Source: an uncultured Bacteroidales bacterium
GTDB taxonomy: Bacteria > Bacteroidota > Bacteroidia > Bacteroidales > Muribaculaceae
Assembly (NCBI GenBank): GCA_902800715.1
Contig: CADCFN010000009.1
Span: 55,847-119,846 of the forward strand
Reading direction: 5' to 3'
Length of the DNA stretch: 64,000 nucleotides
Part shown: piece by piece, positions 10,501 to 18,002 of the stretch
How positions within the stretch are numbered: position 1 is the stretch's first letter
How the letters are laid out: each line of letters opens with the position of its first letter
Program-made: the position numbers and the translations under genes
The notes under the pieces: model-generated
Told to the model about the DNA's origin: nothing
Databases searched by the model: none
The model's input: the letters and a program-made list of their open reading frames with translations, nothing else

Positions 10501-10592
10501 GTATATCCAGCGACAAGCCCTTCAAGGGCATGAACATCGTCGTGACCCGCTATTCCAACGGCAAAGTGACCACCGAGAAGAAAATGATGTAA
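7533..10592 (+). CDS. Large exported protein of unknown function
   Basis: The 1,019-residue product starts with a signal peptide (MKKPIIFLLFITFILSAQAQ, likely cleavage after AQA). The mature protein is rich in Asp, Tyr, Thr and Asn and appears beta-rich, as is common for surface proteins of this phylum. The last 35 residues (YYNLQG then a TRYSNGK segment ending KKMM) resemble a short C-terminal module found at the end of many secreted Bacteroidales proteins, which may be a sorting or folding signal. I see no catalytic motif. It is monocistronic: it has its own promoter and a perfect hairpin 45 bp after the stop. Confidence 0.75.
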   Translation: MKKPIIFLLFITFILSAQAQELGIKMTQFDWANPVFDFSYTEAGTGETKTVKLTDEAKTTDHIIALLRAVYTNADIPGIRYAYMWRNPETGELLLNRKMNYRYNYTSHSDRSEYPNGGGGNPNNTWARSLDKNAGIVVPEETTKDGMTVMLVQLKESWTEPWGAKFINNARKTIDTAYSSVKVVTAFTRVHDVNNPGYLFAIDGAATNKFFFISKGKSRGCSASPLYRLYEQISPVKGDAGTTTNDFVSKMKSGEVYYCFHDCVDVATYFNQRDENNRPIGHWFTISDEGEAYSLKNLCLYVPDRRLENERKDMDPVLDELSSYDDQAKYYTNYGVKDENSTQDSIIRPKVFMYTADLNAEAVPSDVEDHYQVNLDWITSLTDQKVGAHVPEHYYVYIVQDDGSWVRIDDLLGENEPVAEREGHYLVPQTYETQVFHYVITAHPINYDMDGNMIMDGMDTLNVDCEKPLVTITAVSPVRTVIIPPLGKPFFQRLLEYRSFYNVNTEENFYRNKIAIGPANEAAFEAIKHFKGTYSVTRTDPDDQKETIAQVNISQKTGEIGFHYQVDYVDETQRDVANALFDNGNIVTEGVISSATDNMVIYDRFRASTEVNEQYDHYIYNFEQMELEGHGDEAFEVACSNPLTVPVFKTTNVVETEGYTRDEVLADREHTLQPRPTNMITFTASYDPTANLVEYDVMRVNREYHPVDEYKVGKAENFNNSGEYHVIGIGAEGYLNYLEQTVNIGYNDDPQAITFIDKYGSVAEPVSSYVPTITTLFGGDLNKMNTYGCNILDMSYPQLNLSISAEKSNSFKQMDADGNFYLSKGYTARLNLVPMLTDEMNYAYYYRVWRVVDGEETEVLLNELDDFGGTGTSAQTGGPSYWQAIYSSIQETYPGENPLDVCDIIVKPYTQEEDDDFEVTYIARLYATYIEGYTSDVIVPDHNRRIAEHGGKDYVVVEQRATVNFKNVPTYLEEMYGTMINNVTYYNLQGISSDKPFKGMNIVVTRYSNGKVTTEKKMM

Positions 10593-10636
10593 ACTAAACC
10601 AAATCGCCGCATGGCAACATGCGACCGTGCAGTTCA

Positions 10637-10668
10637 GTGGGCAAGCCGATGAATTCCGGCTTGCCCAC
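10637..10668 (+). terminator. Hairpin after the large exported protein
   Basis: A perfect 12-bp stem (10637-10648 with 10657-10668) around an 8-nt loop follows the stop of the 7533-10592 gene. A T-run is lacking, so termination efficiency is uncertain. Confidence 0.6.
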
Positions 10669-10698
10669 TTGCTGTAATGGTAGCAGGGTGGGGTATAA

Positions 10699-10729
10699 AA
10701 CAAGAAACCCTCAACAACCATCGGGTTGT
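10699..10729 (-). terminator. Possible terminator of the tRNA-Leu transcript
   Basis: On the minus strand an ACAACC/GGTTGT stem with a 4-nt loop is followed by TTGAGGGTTTCTTGTTTT, just downstream of the tRNA 3' end. Confidence 0.4.
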
Positions 10730-10742
10730 CAAGGATTCCTGT

Positions 10743-10827
10743 TGGTGCCCAGGGCGGGACTCGAACCCGCACACCTCGCGGCACACGCACCTGAAACGTG
10801 CGCGTCTACCAATTCCGCCACCTGGGC
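10743..10827 (-). tRNA. tRNA-Leu (anticodon CAG)
   Basis: Read on the minus strand, the 85-nt gene has a 7-bp acceptor stem GCCCAGG/CCTGGGC, discriminator A and an encoded CCA. The D-arm contains GGCGGAATTGGTAGACGC. The anticodon stem CACGT/GCGTG encloses the loop TTCAGGT, giving anticodon CAG. There is a long variable arm (class II) and a T-arm with GGTTCGAGTCCC. The long variable arm and the GGTAGACGC D-loop are characteristic of tRNA-Leu. Confidence 0.97.
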
Positions 10828-10864
10828 TTGTGGTTTTGCGCTAGACGTTTTGCGTTTAGCGGTG

Positions 10865-10894
10865 CAAAGGTAGTACTTTTTTTTAATATACAAG
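10865..10894 (-). promoter_or_regulatory. Promoter of tRNA-Leu
   Basis: On the minus strand TACCTTTG (10872 to 10865) matches TAnnTTTG, with a CTTG about 18 bp further upstream as a weak -33. It lies about 38 bp before the tRNA 5' end. Confidence 0.6.
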
Positions 10895-10994
10895 CATTTT
10901 GGCAGAAAAAATTGAAAAAAGTTTTGTTTAACCATGGATTTGGCCATGGATACTGCGCCATCAGCCTTGCAGGCGCACAGTTCCAAAACCCTTT

Positions 10995-13067
10995 CTAGCG
11001 TTGGCGGCGCCGGTTCTTGGCGTCGTTGTACTTGTCGCCCGTGTAGGTGTTGATGCCAGTTGAGAATTCGTCTTCTTCCTCTTCCTCTTCTTTGTTTTTC
11101 TCCTTCTTTTCGACCTTGTTCTTGACCTCCTCGGGCTTGTTGCGTTTCAAGTCTTCGGGTTTCTGCAGGTCGAGTGCGGTCTGGTAGATGTTCCAGCTCT
11201 CGTCGATGTCCCAGTTGGCACGCAGTCGCATTTTCTTGGGATAGTAATACACTTCCTCAGGCTGCAGGTGGTTCAGGTAGTTGCCCGTATCCCACTTGCC
11301 GTTGCCGTTGAGGTCGATGGTCAGCCTTAGGTAGTAGGTGCCTGGCGGGACATTAAGGAGTTCAAAGGCGCCGTTGCGCACTGGTGCCGTGCGCACCACT
11401 TTCTCGCCAGAGGTCATTAGCTCGACAAAGGCCTTGCCCGTGTAATTGACCTTGAAATAGACGTTGGCATACTCCTCAAGTCCCCTGACCTTGAGGTCCT
11501 TTGACAAGTGGTCATTGTGCAGCCCGTAGACCGAAGCCACCGCAGCGCTGTCGATGGTCAGGCGGTAGGTCGAGTCGGGCAGGGTAGTGAACGGCAGCCA
11601 ATAGCGCATCGGGTCCATATCGTTCAATGGCTGCAAGGGTGGTGCTGCCTGGATGGGAACCCACAGTGTGTCGCGCTTGATGTCGAGGTGCACTTTGCTC
11701 TGGTCGATGTGGGCAATGGGCGCATCAAACTTGAGAATGATAGAGTCTCCCACATCGATGGTGCCGCTCTTGACAAATTCCATCTGCAGTTTCGGGATTT
11801 CGTTGGGGTCAACGCGTTGCAGTTCCTTGATTTCTTCAAGTTCGTCCTCGCTGAGCTCTTTGCCCTGGGCTGCGGCTTTCTCTTGTTTTTCCAGCAGTTG
11901 CGCGAGTCGCTTGGCACGGCTCTCACGTTCCTTGGCCTTCTTCTCCTCTTCCTTGATTTGGGAATTGGGTTTGCGGTAACCGAAGTGTATGGTATCGGTC
12001 ACCTCCTCCAGGTTGTCGGCGGTGTCGGTGCGCAGGTAGGTCAAAGCAACGGTGATGGTGTCGGACTTAATCATTGCCGAGTCGGTAATCCAGTAGAACA
12101 GCGAGTCGTTTTCCACGTTGCGCTGTATGCGGTACCAGTCGGCTGCGTGGTCGGCAGGGCGCAAGACTTGCAGATGCGGAGGCGTGTCGTTGGGGGCGCC
12201 GAAGAGCAGATGCAGCTTGTTGTTGGCAGGACGGCTGGACTGTCTCAGGTAGTGAGAGCGGTAGCCCTCGTTGAACATGCACAGCAGCAGGTCGTTGGGC
12301 AGGAAGAGCGTGTGGGTGGCTGTCAGCACGGTATCCACACGGCGGTCAAAGGTGAAGACCGTGTCTTGGGAGGTATATTCGCTGGTCGAGGGCACGATGA
12401 TGTCGTCGAGGAAGGCGATATCCTCGGTGCGCGCCATGTGGTAGTCGCCATCCACGTCGCTGAGGGCAAACACATGGTAGCTGCCGGGTTTCAAGTTGCG
12501 GATGGTGAATTTGCCGCGGTCGTTGGTGCGGCTCACGCGCTCCAACGGCAAGTTGGTGAAGGCAGTGTCGTCGAGGTTGCTGTGCAGGCCGACGATGACG
12601 TGTTGCATCGGCTCCAGGTCCTTGGCGCGCAGCACGATGCCCGAAACTGCCAACGTGTCGATTTCATCGCCGGTCGAGAAGGCAAAGGTGTAGCCGTCCA
12701 ATTGGTTGCTCTCGTTGTTGTCCTCGATGGCATTGGAGAAGTCGATGACGTAGGTCGTGTTCTCTTCAAGTTCGTCGCGGAACTCGATGGTCACTTTTTT
12801 GCCCACAGTGCGTATCAGGGGTTGCGTCTTGGGGGCTGGAGAGATGATGACCTTCTTCTGCTGGTCCTTGAGGTTGATGATTTCGTCAAAGATGATTTCC
12901 ACCTTGTCGCCCTTGAAGTTGACTGAATTGGCTTCGGGCGAGGTCTTTAACACTTGTGGCGGCGTGTAGTCACGCGGACCGCCTTCGGGCGAGCCGATGC
13001 TGGCACATGCTGCGAGCAACAGCCCCACAGCAAGCGTAACAACCCAATATGTCCAGCGATTCCTCAT
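10995..13067 (-). CDS. Ig-like (Big_5/SbsA-type) domain lipoprotein
   Basis: The 690-residue lipoprotein has a signal peptide starting MRNRWTYW and lipobox LAAC. An Ig-like domain of the Big_5 type follows directly (SPEGGPRDYTPPQVLKTSPE, then VEIIFDEIINL), a combination conserved across Bacteroidetes. A charged Lys/Glu-rich segment lies near the middle and another precedes the C-terminus (poly-Glu stretch). The start at 13067 is preferred over the in-frame ATG at 13082 because a consensus promoter with TACCTTTG ending at 13080 would place the transcription start downstream of 13082. It is probably a surface or periplasmic protein; its role is unknown. Confidence 0.82.
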   Translation of the reverse strand: MRNRWTYWVVTLAVGLLLAACASIGSPEGGPRDYTPPQVLKTSPEANSVNFKGDKVEIIFDEIINLKDQQKKVIISPAPKTQPLIRTVGKKVTIEFRDELEENTTYVIDFSNAIEDNNESNQLDGYTFAFSTGDEIDTLAVSGIVLRAKDLEPMQHVIVGLHSNLDDTAFTNLPLERVSRTNDRGKFTIRNLKPGSYHVFALSDVDGDYHMARTEDIAFLDDIIVPSTSEYTSQDTVFTFDRRVDTVLTATHTLFLPNDLLLCMFNEGYRSHYLRQSSRPANNKLHLLFGAPNDTPPHLQVLRPADHAADWYRIQRNVENDSLFYWITDSAMIKSDTITVALTYLRTDTADNLEEVTDTIHFGYRKPNSQIKEEEKKAKERESRAKRLAQLLEKQEKAAAQGKELSEDELEEIKELQRVDPNEIPKLQMEFVKSGTIDVGDSIILKFDAPIAHIDQSKVHLDIKRDTLWVPIQAAPPLQPLNDMDPMRYWLPFTTLPDSTYRLTIDSAAVASVYGLHNDHLSKDLKVRGLEEYANVYFKVNYTGKAFVELMTSGEKVVRTAPVRNGAFELLNVPPGTYYLRLTIDLNGNGKWDTGNYLNHLQPEEVYYYPKKMRLRANWDIDESWNIYQTALDLQKPEDLKRNKPEEVKNKVEKKEKNKEEEEEEDEFSTGINTYTGDKYNDAKNRRRQR

Positions 13068-13079
13068 TCTACTGAACTG

Positions 13080-13111
13080 CAAAGGTAGTCATTTTATCAA
13101 AATCTCACAAA
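13080..13111 (-). promoter_or_regulatory. Consensus Bacteroidetes promoter (-33 and -7)
   Basis: On the minus strand TTTG (13111 to 13108) is separated by 20 bp from TACCTTTG (13087 to 13080). This is a full consensus promoter for the Ig-like lipoprotein and implies a very short leader. Confidence 0.75.
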
Positions 13112-13191
13112 TTGGGCTTAAAGCGGCTAAACTTGCGTTTATTTGATGAGTTTAGCAGCCTAACGGCCGATATTGATGGTTATCGGTGGAT

Positions 13192-14019
13192 TTACTCGAG
13201 AGAGAAGTCCTCGAGGTCGTTGGGGACGAGGATGGGACCCTTGTAGTATTGGGCGGCCTCGGCGGCATAGGTGGTGGCGCGGGTGTCGAGGTGGGTGTCC
13301 TCGGTGTGATAGAGCACGAGGTGTTTCACGCCCAGCTCTTGGGCGAGCATGCCGGCATCAAGTGCTGTGCTGTGGCTTTTCTCGTAGGGGTTGAACACGA
13401 AGCGGTCCTTGTAGAGACAGAAGGCTTCGCACATCAGCCAGTCGCAGTTGCGGGCGTAGGGCTCACTCTGCATGCTGTAAGGCTCATCACCGAGGCAGAC
13501 CAGTCGCTGCCCGTCAGGCATCTTGGCCTCAAAACCGTATTGCTTGACCTTGGTCGATGCGATGTCAAAGAAGGTGACCCACATGTCGTCAATCTTGATT
13601 GTCTCGCCGTCATGCACTTCGCGCAGGATGATGGTTTGTCCGATGGAATCGAAGATTTTGCGTGGAATCATCAGTTCGCCCATTGTGAAGAGCGCTTGCC
13701 GCACCACATCGTTGCAGTAGATGGTGAACGGTCCCTTGTGTTTGCCCTTGAAGATCATGGGAGAGATTTTACGCATCATCCAGATGGCGCCCAGGATATG
13801 GTCGGTGTGGCTGTGGGTGACAAACATGTGGCGAATGCTCTCGAAGGGGATTTTCGCCTTGATGAGCTGTTGCAGAATGCCATTGCCACCACCGCCGTCG
13901 ACGAGCATCCCGCCCTGCGGAGAGTGCAAGTAGAAGCAGGTGTTGTAGCAGTTGACGCACATGGCATTACCCGTGCCAAGCATGGTGACGTGTGATGTGT
14001 GGTTCTGGGATAAACTCAT
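13192..14019 (-). CDS. MBL-fold metallo-hydrolase (RNase Z-like)
   Basis: The 275-residue protein has the metallo-beta-lactamase fold signature THSHTDHILG around residue 70, preceded by the LGTGNAMCVNCYNTCFYL segment, and later His/Asp residues (LYHTEDTHLD) suited to complete a two-metal site. Members of this subfamily are annotated as ribonuclease Z-like or phosphodiesterase-like hydrolases; the substrate cannot be told here. The start codon overlaps the stop of the histidine kinase gene by 4 bp, so the two are translationally coupled and may work together. Confidence 0.85.
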   Translation of the reverse strand: MSLSQNHTSHVTMLGTGNAMCVNCYNTCFYLHSPQGGMLVDGGGGNGILQQLIKAKIPFESIRHMFVTHSHTDHILGAIWMMRKISPMIFKGKHKGPFTIYCNDVVRQALFTMGELMIPRKIFDSIGQTIILREVHDGETIKIDDMWVTFFDIASTKVKQYGFEAKMPDGQRLVCLGDEPYSMQSEPYARNCDWLMCEAFCLYKDRFVFNPYEKSHSTALDAGMLAQELGVKHLVLYHTEDTHLDTRATTYAAEAAQYYKGPILVPNDLEDFSLE

Positions 14020-15251
14020 GATCTTGGTTTGACTTTAGGGAGTTCGATGCCGAAGGTGGTACCTTTGCCCACTTCCGACTCCTTGATATAGATTTGTCCG
14101 TTGTGGTATTCCTCAATGATGCGCTTGACCAGCGTCAGTCCCAGTCCCCAGCCACGCTTCTTGGTGGTGAATCCGGGATTAAACACATTCTTGAAGTTCT
14201 TGCGGGCGATGCCCTTGCCCGTGTCCTTGACCAGGATGACGACGTTGTTGGGACTGTCCTCGACGGTGATGTCGAGTCGTCCCTCTCCGTCCATGGCATC
14301 GACGGCATTCTTGGTCAGGTTCTCCATCACCCACGCGAACAGCGTCTGGCTGAGCATCACGCCATTGTTGGTCTGGTCGTTGGTGTGGATGTAGAGGTTG
14401 ACGCGTTTCGGAATGCGGGCACGCATATATTCCAGGCTGCTCACGACAGCCTCGTTAATCGAGGTGAGTTCCTTATCGGGCATAGAGCCGATTTTAGAGA
14501 AGCGGTCGGCAATGGTAGAGAGACGCTTCACGTCTTTGTCCATATCGGTGACAATGCTCTTGTCCACACCCATCGACTCGAGCAGCTGTGTCCATGCCAT
14601 GAGCGATGAAATGGGAGTGCCCAACTGGTGAGCGGTTTCCTTCGAGAGTCCTACCCACACCTTGTTCTGCTCGGCGCGCTTGATGCTCATGAGCGCAAAA
14701 TAGGCGATGGCAAAGAAGAGGATGAGCACTGCCAGCTGGATATAGGGGAAGTAGGAGAGCCTGCGCAACAGGGTGGAATCCTCGTAGTAGAGGTATTGGA
14801 TGGTTTCCTTGTCAATCTTGATTTCAATCTTGTTCTCGCTGTTCTTGAGGTGGCGCAGTTTTTTGTTGAGGTAATCCCGGTTGGCAGGGGAATCTTCGAG
14901 GGTGCCCTCGGGGTCAGGCAGCTGGAAATTGCGGTGGTCCAATATATTGTCCTTGTCATCGACCAGCAGCACGGGGATGTTGTGGTTGGCTTCAATGATG
15001 CCAAACAGGAATTCCACATCGGTCGCCGAACCCAGAGTGTTGCCGTTCTCGTCCTCGCTGCTGTTGCCCATCGTTGCCAACTCTTGGGTAGCATCGGCCC
15101 AGATTTCCATGCGCTCACGCTCCTGCTCGGCGAGGTCTTTCACCAGGTTGTTGGAGATATAGAGGAACAGCGCTACCAGCACCAGCGAGATGGCAAGGAA
15201 TACCACCTTCCAGATGCGTCGCGAGTCATATATGTTGCGCAAGTTTGCCAT
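14016..15251 (-). CDS. Membrane sensor histidine kinase
   Basis: The 411-residue protein has an N-terminal transmembrane helix (about residues 14-34), an extracytoplasmic region of about 130 residues, and a second helix near 167-187. The kinase core follows: H-box with SKETAHQLGTPISSL, N-box NLTKNAVDAMDG, G1 DTGKGIA, F-box and G2 GWGLGLTLVKRI. All kinase motifs are intact. No response regulator gene is adjacent, so it is an orphan kinase in this window. It is the first gene of a two-gene unit with the MBL-fold protein (ATGA overlap). The signal sensed is unknown. Confidence 0.9.
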   Translation of the reverse strand: MANLRNIYDSRRIWKVVFLAISLVLVALFLYISNNLVKDLAEQERERMEIWADATQELATMGNSSEDENGNTLGSATDVEFLFGIIEANHNIPVLLVDDKDNILDHRNFQLPDPEGTLEDSPANRDYLNKKLRHLKNSENKIEIKIDKETIQYLYYEDSTLLRRLSYFPYIQLAVLILFFAIAYFALMSIKRAEQNKVWVGLSKETAHQLGTPISSLMAWTQLLESMGVDKSIVTDMDKDVKRLSTIADRFSKIGSMPDKELTSINEAVVSSLEYMRARIPKRVNLYIHTNDQTNNGVMLSQTLFAWVMENLTKNAVDAMDGEGRLDITVEDSPNNVVILVKDTGKGIARKNFKNVFNPGFTTKKRGWGLGLTLVKRIIEEYHNGQIYIKESEVGKGTTFGIELPKVKPRS

Positions 15252-15334
15252 GAGGGTATGGTCGATTGTCGTTAACGAAGGACAAAGGTATAAAAAAGTT
15301 TTCAGTTGTCGCTTGCCTGCTATCAGTTTTTCCC

Positions 15335-15370
15335 AACTCCTGACTTCTAACTCCTGACTTCTAACTCCTG
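15335..15370. repeat. Heptanucleotide tandem repeat at the end of the HAD gene
   Basis: Five units alternate ACTCCTG and ACTTCTA with a strict period of 7. The array runs into the 3' end of the HAD hydrolase gene and encodes its last residues (QELEVRS) and stop codon. A short TTGTCAG-like fragment lies just to its left (15302-15328). Confidence 0.8.
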
Positions 15371-16213
15371 TTCAATCCAGCGGGCGACGCTGTCGTCGGT
15401 GTTTGGGCCGATGACCTCGCTGGCGGCTTCTTTTACCTCAGGGAAAGCATTGCCCATGGCGACGCTGTGGTCGGCAGCCTGCATCATGGCGATGTCGTTG
15501 CGGTTGTCGCCAAAGACCACCACCCTGGTGGCGCCCACCTCTTGGGCGAGGGTGCGTATGGCACCCGCCTTGCTCGTTCCGGCAGTGTATATCTCCAAAT
15601 AGCCGTCGCTTGGGTCAAAGTTGTCGTGATAGACCATCACCGAGCAGGTAGGTACGGTGGTGCGCAGGTCTTCGGCAATGGCCTTGAGTATGGCATATTT
15701 GTTCATCGAGAACATGAGCAGTGCTTCGTCATCGCTTTGGCGGTAGTCGGTGTCGTCGAGGAAGAACCTTTTCAATGGCAGATGCTGGCGCTCGGCGATA
15801 AAACGCTCTTCCTGGGGCGACAGGGGGCCGTAGTGATGGGTGTACAGCAGGCTGCTGCCATGGCGGCGGTAGATGAAGGGGTATGCGCCGTGGCGGTCAA
15901 ACACGTTGGTTACGGCATTGACCGTGTCATTACTGATGCCTCGGGTATGCTCATAGCAGCCCGTGACAGGATTCCACATAGCCGAGCCGCCGATGACGAT
16001 GAACGGCAACGTGGCGTGAACTTCCTGCATGAGCGGCACCACTGTCGCAGGCGTGCGCGCCGTGGCAACGGTAAACAGGCCTCCCAGTTCGCCGATGATG
16101 CGGTTGAGCGTGGCGACGGTGCGTGGCGACAACTGCGAATTGTCGTCAAGCAGTGTCCCATCGAGGTCGCTCACAAAGAGCGTCTTATCCTTATTTCCAG
16201 TAGGTGTCTTCAT
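15347..16213 (-). CDS. HAD superfamily (Cof-type) phosphatase
   Basis: The 288-residue protein has HAD motif I FVSDLDGTLLDD (nucleophile and acid/base Asp), a Cof-type C2 cap, and motif IV VVFGDNRNDIAMM followed by AADHSVAMGNA. This is the pattern of Cof-type sugar-phosphate or pyridoxal-phosphate phosphatases. I chose ATG 16213 over the in-frame 16252 because TACCTTTG at 16229-16222 (minus strand) lies between them and would start transcription below 16222. The C-terminal residues are encoded by a heptanucleotide repeat. The specific substrate is not predictable. Confidence 0.85.
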   Translation of the reverse strand: MKTPTGNKDKTLFVSDLDGTLLDDNSQLSPRTVATLNRIIGELGGLFTVATARTPATVVPLMQEVHATLPFIVIGGSAMWNPVTGCYEHTRGISNDTVNAVTNVFDRHGAYPFIYRRHGSSLLYTHHYGPLSPQEERFIAERQHLPLKRFFLDDTDYRQSDDEALLMFSMNKYAILKAIAEDLRTTVPTCSVMVYHDNFDPSDGYLEIYTAGTSKAGAIRTLAQEVGATRVVVFGDNRNDIAMMQAADHSVAMGNAFPEVKEAASEVIGPNTDDSVARWIEQELEVRS

Positions 16214-16221
16214 TGAGAGTG

Positions 16222-16229
16222 CAAAGGTA
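16222..16229 (-). promoter_or_regulatory. Bacteroidetes -7 element for the HAD phosphatase
   Basis: TACCTTTG on the minus strand, 9 bp before the chosen ATG at 16213. No -33 TTTG is visible at the right spacing. Confidence 0.5.
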
Positions 16230-16315
16230 ATGGCTTTTTCCGCTTGTTTCATAGAAATTCTTATCCTTTTCTAACTTTCATATCTGTAATGGTTATTTTT
16301 TTCGGTTTGAATCAC

Positions 16316-16323
16316 TATCTTTG
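16316..16323 (+). promoter_or_regulatory. Bacteroidetes -7 element for superoxide dismutase
   Basis: TATCTTTG matches TAnnTTTG and lies 29 bp upstream of the ATG at 16353. Confidence 0.55.
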
Positions 16324-16352
16324 CATTACTGAACACTTTAATTGTAAGTATT

Positions 16353-16961
16353 ATGAAACAGACGATGCCAATTGATGGAAAATTTGAGTTGCTGACCTTG
16401 CCCTATGCTCCCGACGCGCTGGAGCCTGTCATCAGTGCCAACACACTGGGCTTTCACCACGGCAAACACCTGTTGACCTATGTCAACAACCTGAATGCCG
16501 CATTGCCCGGTAGCGGGCTTGAAGGCAAATCACTGGAAGATATTGTGCTGCAGGCCACGGGCGGTGTACTCAACAATGCAGGTCAGATACTGAATCACAA
16601 CCTGTATTTCACACAATTTATGGCGCCCAAGGCCGACAATGCGCCAAGTGGACGCCTTGCCGAGGCTATCAATGCCGAGTTCGGCTCGTTTGAGGACTTT
16701 AAGGAAATTTTTGCCAAGGCTGGTGCCACGCTGTTCGGCTCGGGTTGGGCATGGCTCTCGGCCGATGCCGAAGGCAACCTGGTAATCACTCAGGAACCCA
16801 ATGCCTCCAATCCCATCCGTAATGGCTTGCGTCCGTTGATGACGATGGACGTGTGGGAGCATGCCTACTACCTTGACTACCAGAACCGCCGTCCTGACCA
16901 CTTGGCTGCCCTGTGGCAGATTATCAATTGGGACGTAGTGGCAGCCCGCTACGAGGAATGA
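16353..16961 (+). CDS. sodB: Superoxide dismutase (Fe/Mn type)
   Basis: The 202-residue protein has the iron/manganese superoxide dismutase layout: N-terminal helices with LGFHHGKHLLTYVNNLN (first metal His and second-sphere His), NHNLYFTQF (second metal His), GSGWAWL, and DVWEHAYYLDYQNRRPDHL with the metal-binding Asp and His. It converts superoxide to hydrogen peroxide and oxygen in the cytoplasm. Enzymes of this order are often able to use either metal, so the metal is not assigned. Its stop codon overlaps the ATG of the next gene (ATGA at 16958), so the two are coupled. Confidence 0.95.
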   Translation: MKQTMPIDGKFELLTLPYAPDALEPVISANTLGFHHGKHLLTYVNNLNAALPGSGLEGKSLEDIVLQATGGVLNNAGQILNHNLYFTQFMAPKADNAPSGRLAEAINAEFGSFEDFKEIFAKAGATLFGSGWAWLSADAEGNLVITQEPNASNPIRNGLRPLMTMDVWEHAYYLDYQNRRPDHLAALWQIINWDVVAARYEE

Positions 16962-17944
16962 GACGGGTTGCACTGGCTCTATTGGCAGTGCTGTGTCTCA
17001 CGGGTGCTGCATGGGCTGGCGATAAGGTCAACGAGAGCTGGCAGCGGGCGATGCTTGCTGCCATTGACTCGTTCCCTGAACGAGGCGGCTACTATACGGG
17101 CGGCAAGCCCAATGAGCTGTTTCCCAAGACGACATGGCGAGGACTGCATGATGCCTACCAGATGACCGCCCGTGACGAGCGCCCGCGCTTTGACCCGCAG
17201 CAGGCACAGCCGTCGTTTTGCTCCAGCGCCACCTATTCGGTGATTATTAAGGCGTTGCTCATCTGGGACACGAAGCACAAAATCAAGCGTGAGGCGATGA
17301 TTAATATGAAACCCCGCGTGGGCATTGCCGATGAATTCAACCCCGAGGGTATTGGACAAGACGATGGGGTGGGCTTCTGGGGCCGTGCCAACGCCAATGG
17401 TCCCGGCTTGGGCGTCCTGGTGCACGAACTGGACGCTGGCTACAGTTTTACCGCCTATCGTGGTGCCAAGAGCGAGCGAAACCGTGAGACGCCTGATGAG
17501 CGTTACCTCACCGATGCCGAGTGGTGCGCCCTCGACGTGTGGCAGCGCGCCGTGGCGGGTGACCTGATGAAAATCTTCTGGAACCGCAACGAGAGCCGTG
17601 GCAGCGACAGCGGTGCCATCATCGGCTGCAATGACGACCGTGATGCCGACCAGGAGGCTGGCCATAGCGTCATCTTCATGGGCTGTGAGGGCGACACGGT
17701 AACCTATTGGTCATCCAACGGACCTGGCAAGCATCCCGAGCAGATGGGCTACTGCTTGGGCCGTTGCCACAAGAACGATATCCAGCGCGTGGTGTTTACG
17801 CGCATCACACATCCCGAACGCTTCAACAACGCACGAAAAATGGCGCCCACCGACGTGAACGCCTATCTCAGTGACCTCAACGGCAAGCGCCACAGCACCA
17901 CCGCCGAAATGCTACGTCAGTTAGGAATTAGGAGTGAGAAGTGA
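16958..17944 (+). CDS. Exported putative Cys/His hydrolase of unknown substrate
   Basis: The 328-residue product has a clear signal peptide (MRRVALALLAVLCLTGAAWA). The mature part contains a Cys in PSFCSSATYSVI, a His in AGHSVIFMG and an Asn in YWSSNGPG. Their order and spacing suit a papain-like NlpC/P60 or CHAP catalytic triad, so a periplasmic amidase or peptidase is possible; this is inference from motif order, not a recognised family match. The start at 16958 overlaps the sodB stop and gives the signal peptide. The last residues (LGIRSEK) are encoded by a heptanucleotide repeat that continues beyond the stop. Confidence 0.65.
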   Translation: MRRVALALLAVLCLTGAAWAGDKVNESWQRAMLAAIDSFPERGGYYTGGKPNELFPKTTWRGLHDAYQMTARDERPRFDPQQAQPSFCSSATYSVIIKALLIWDTKHKIKREAMINMKPRVGIADEFNPEGIGQDDGVGFWGRANANGPGLGVLVHELDAGYSFTAYRGAKSERNRETPDERYLTDAEWCALDVWQRAVAGDLMKIFWNRNESRGSDSGAIIGCNDDRDADQEAGHSVIFMGCEGDTVTYWSSNGPGKHPEQMGYCLGRCHKNDIQRVVFTRITHPERFNNARKMAPTDVNAYLSDLNGKRHSTTAEMLRQLGIRSEK

Positions 17945-17999
17945 GTGCGCGGATGCCAACTCCTAACTCCTAATTCCTAATTCCTAACTCCTAACTAAA
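17925..17999. repeat. Heptanucleotide repeat hairpin around GCGGATGCC
   Basis: The left arm TTAGGAATTAGGAGT (coding tail of the preceding gene) and right arm of AACTCCT/AATTCCT heptamers (17957-17994, five units) are inverted copies around GCGGATGCC at 17949-17957. Confidence 0.8.
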
Positions 18000-18002
18000 T
18001 AA

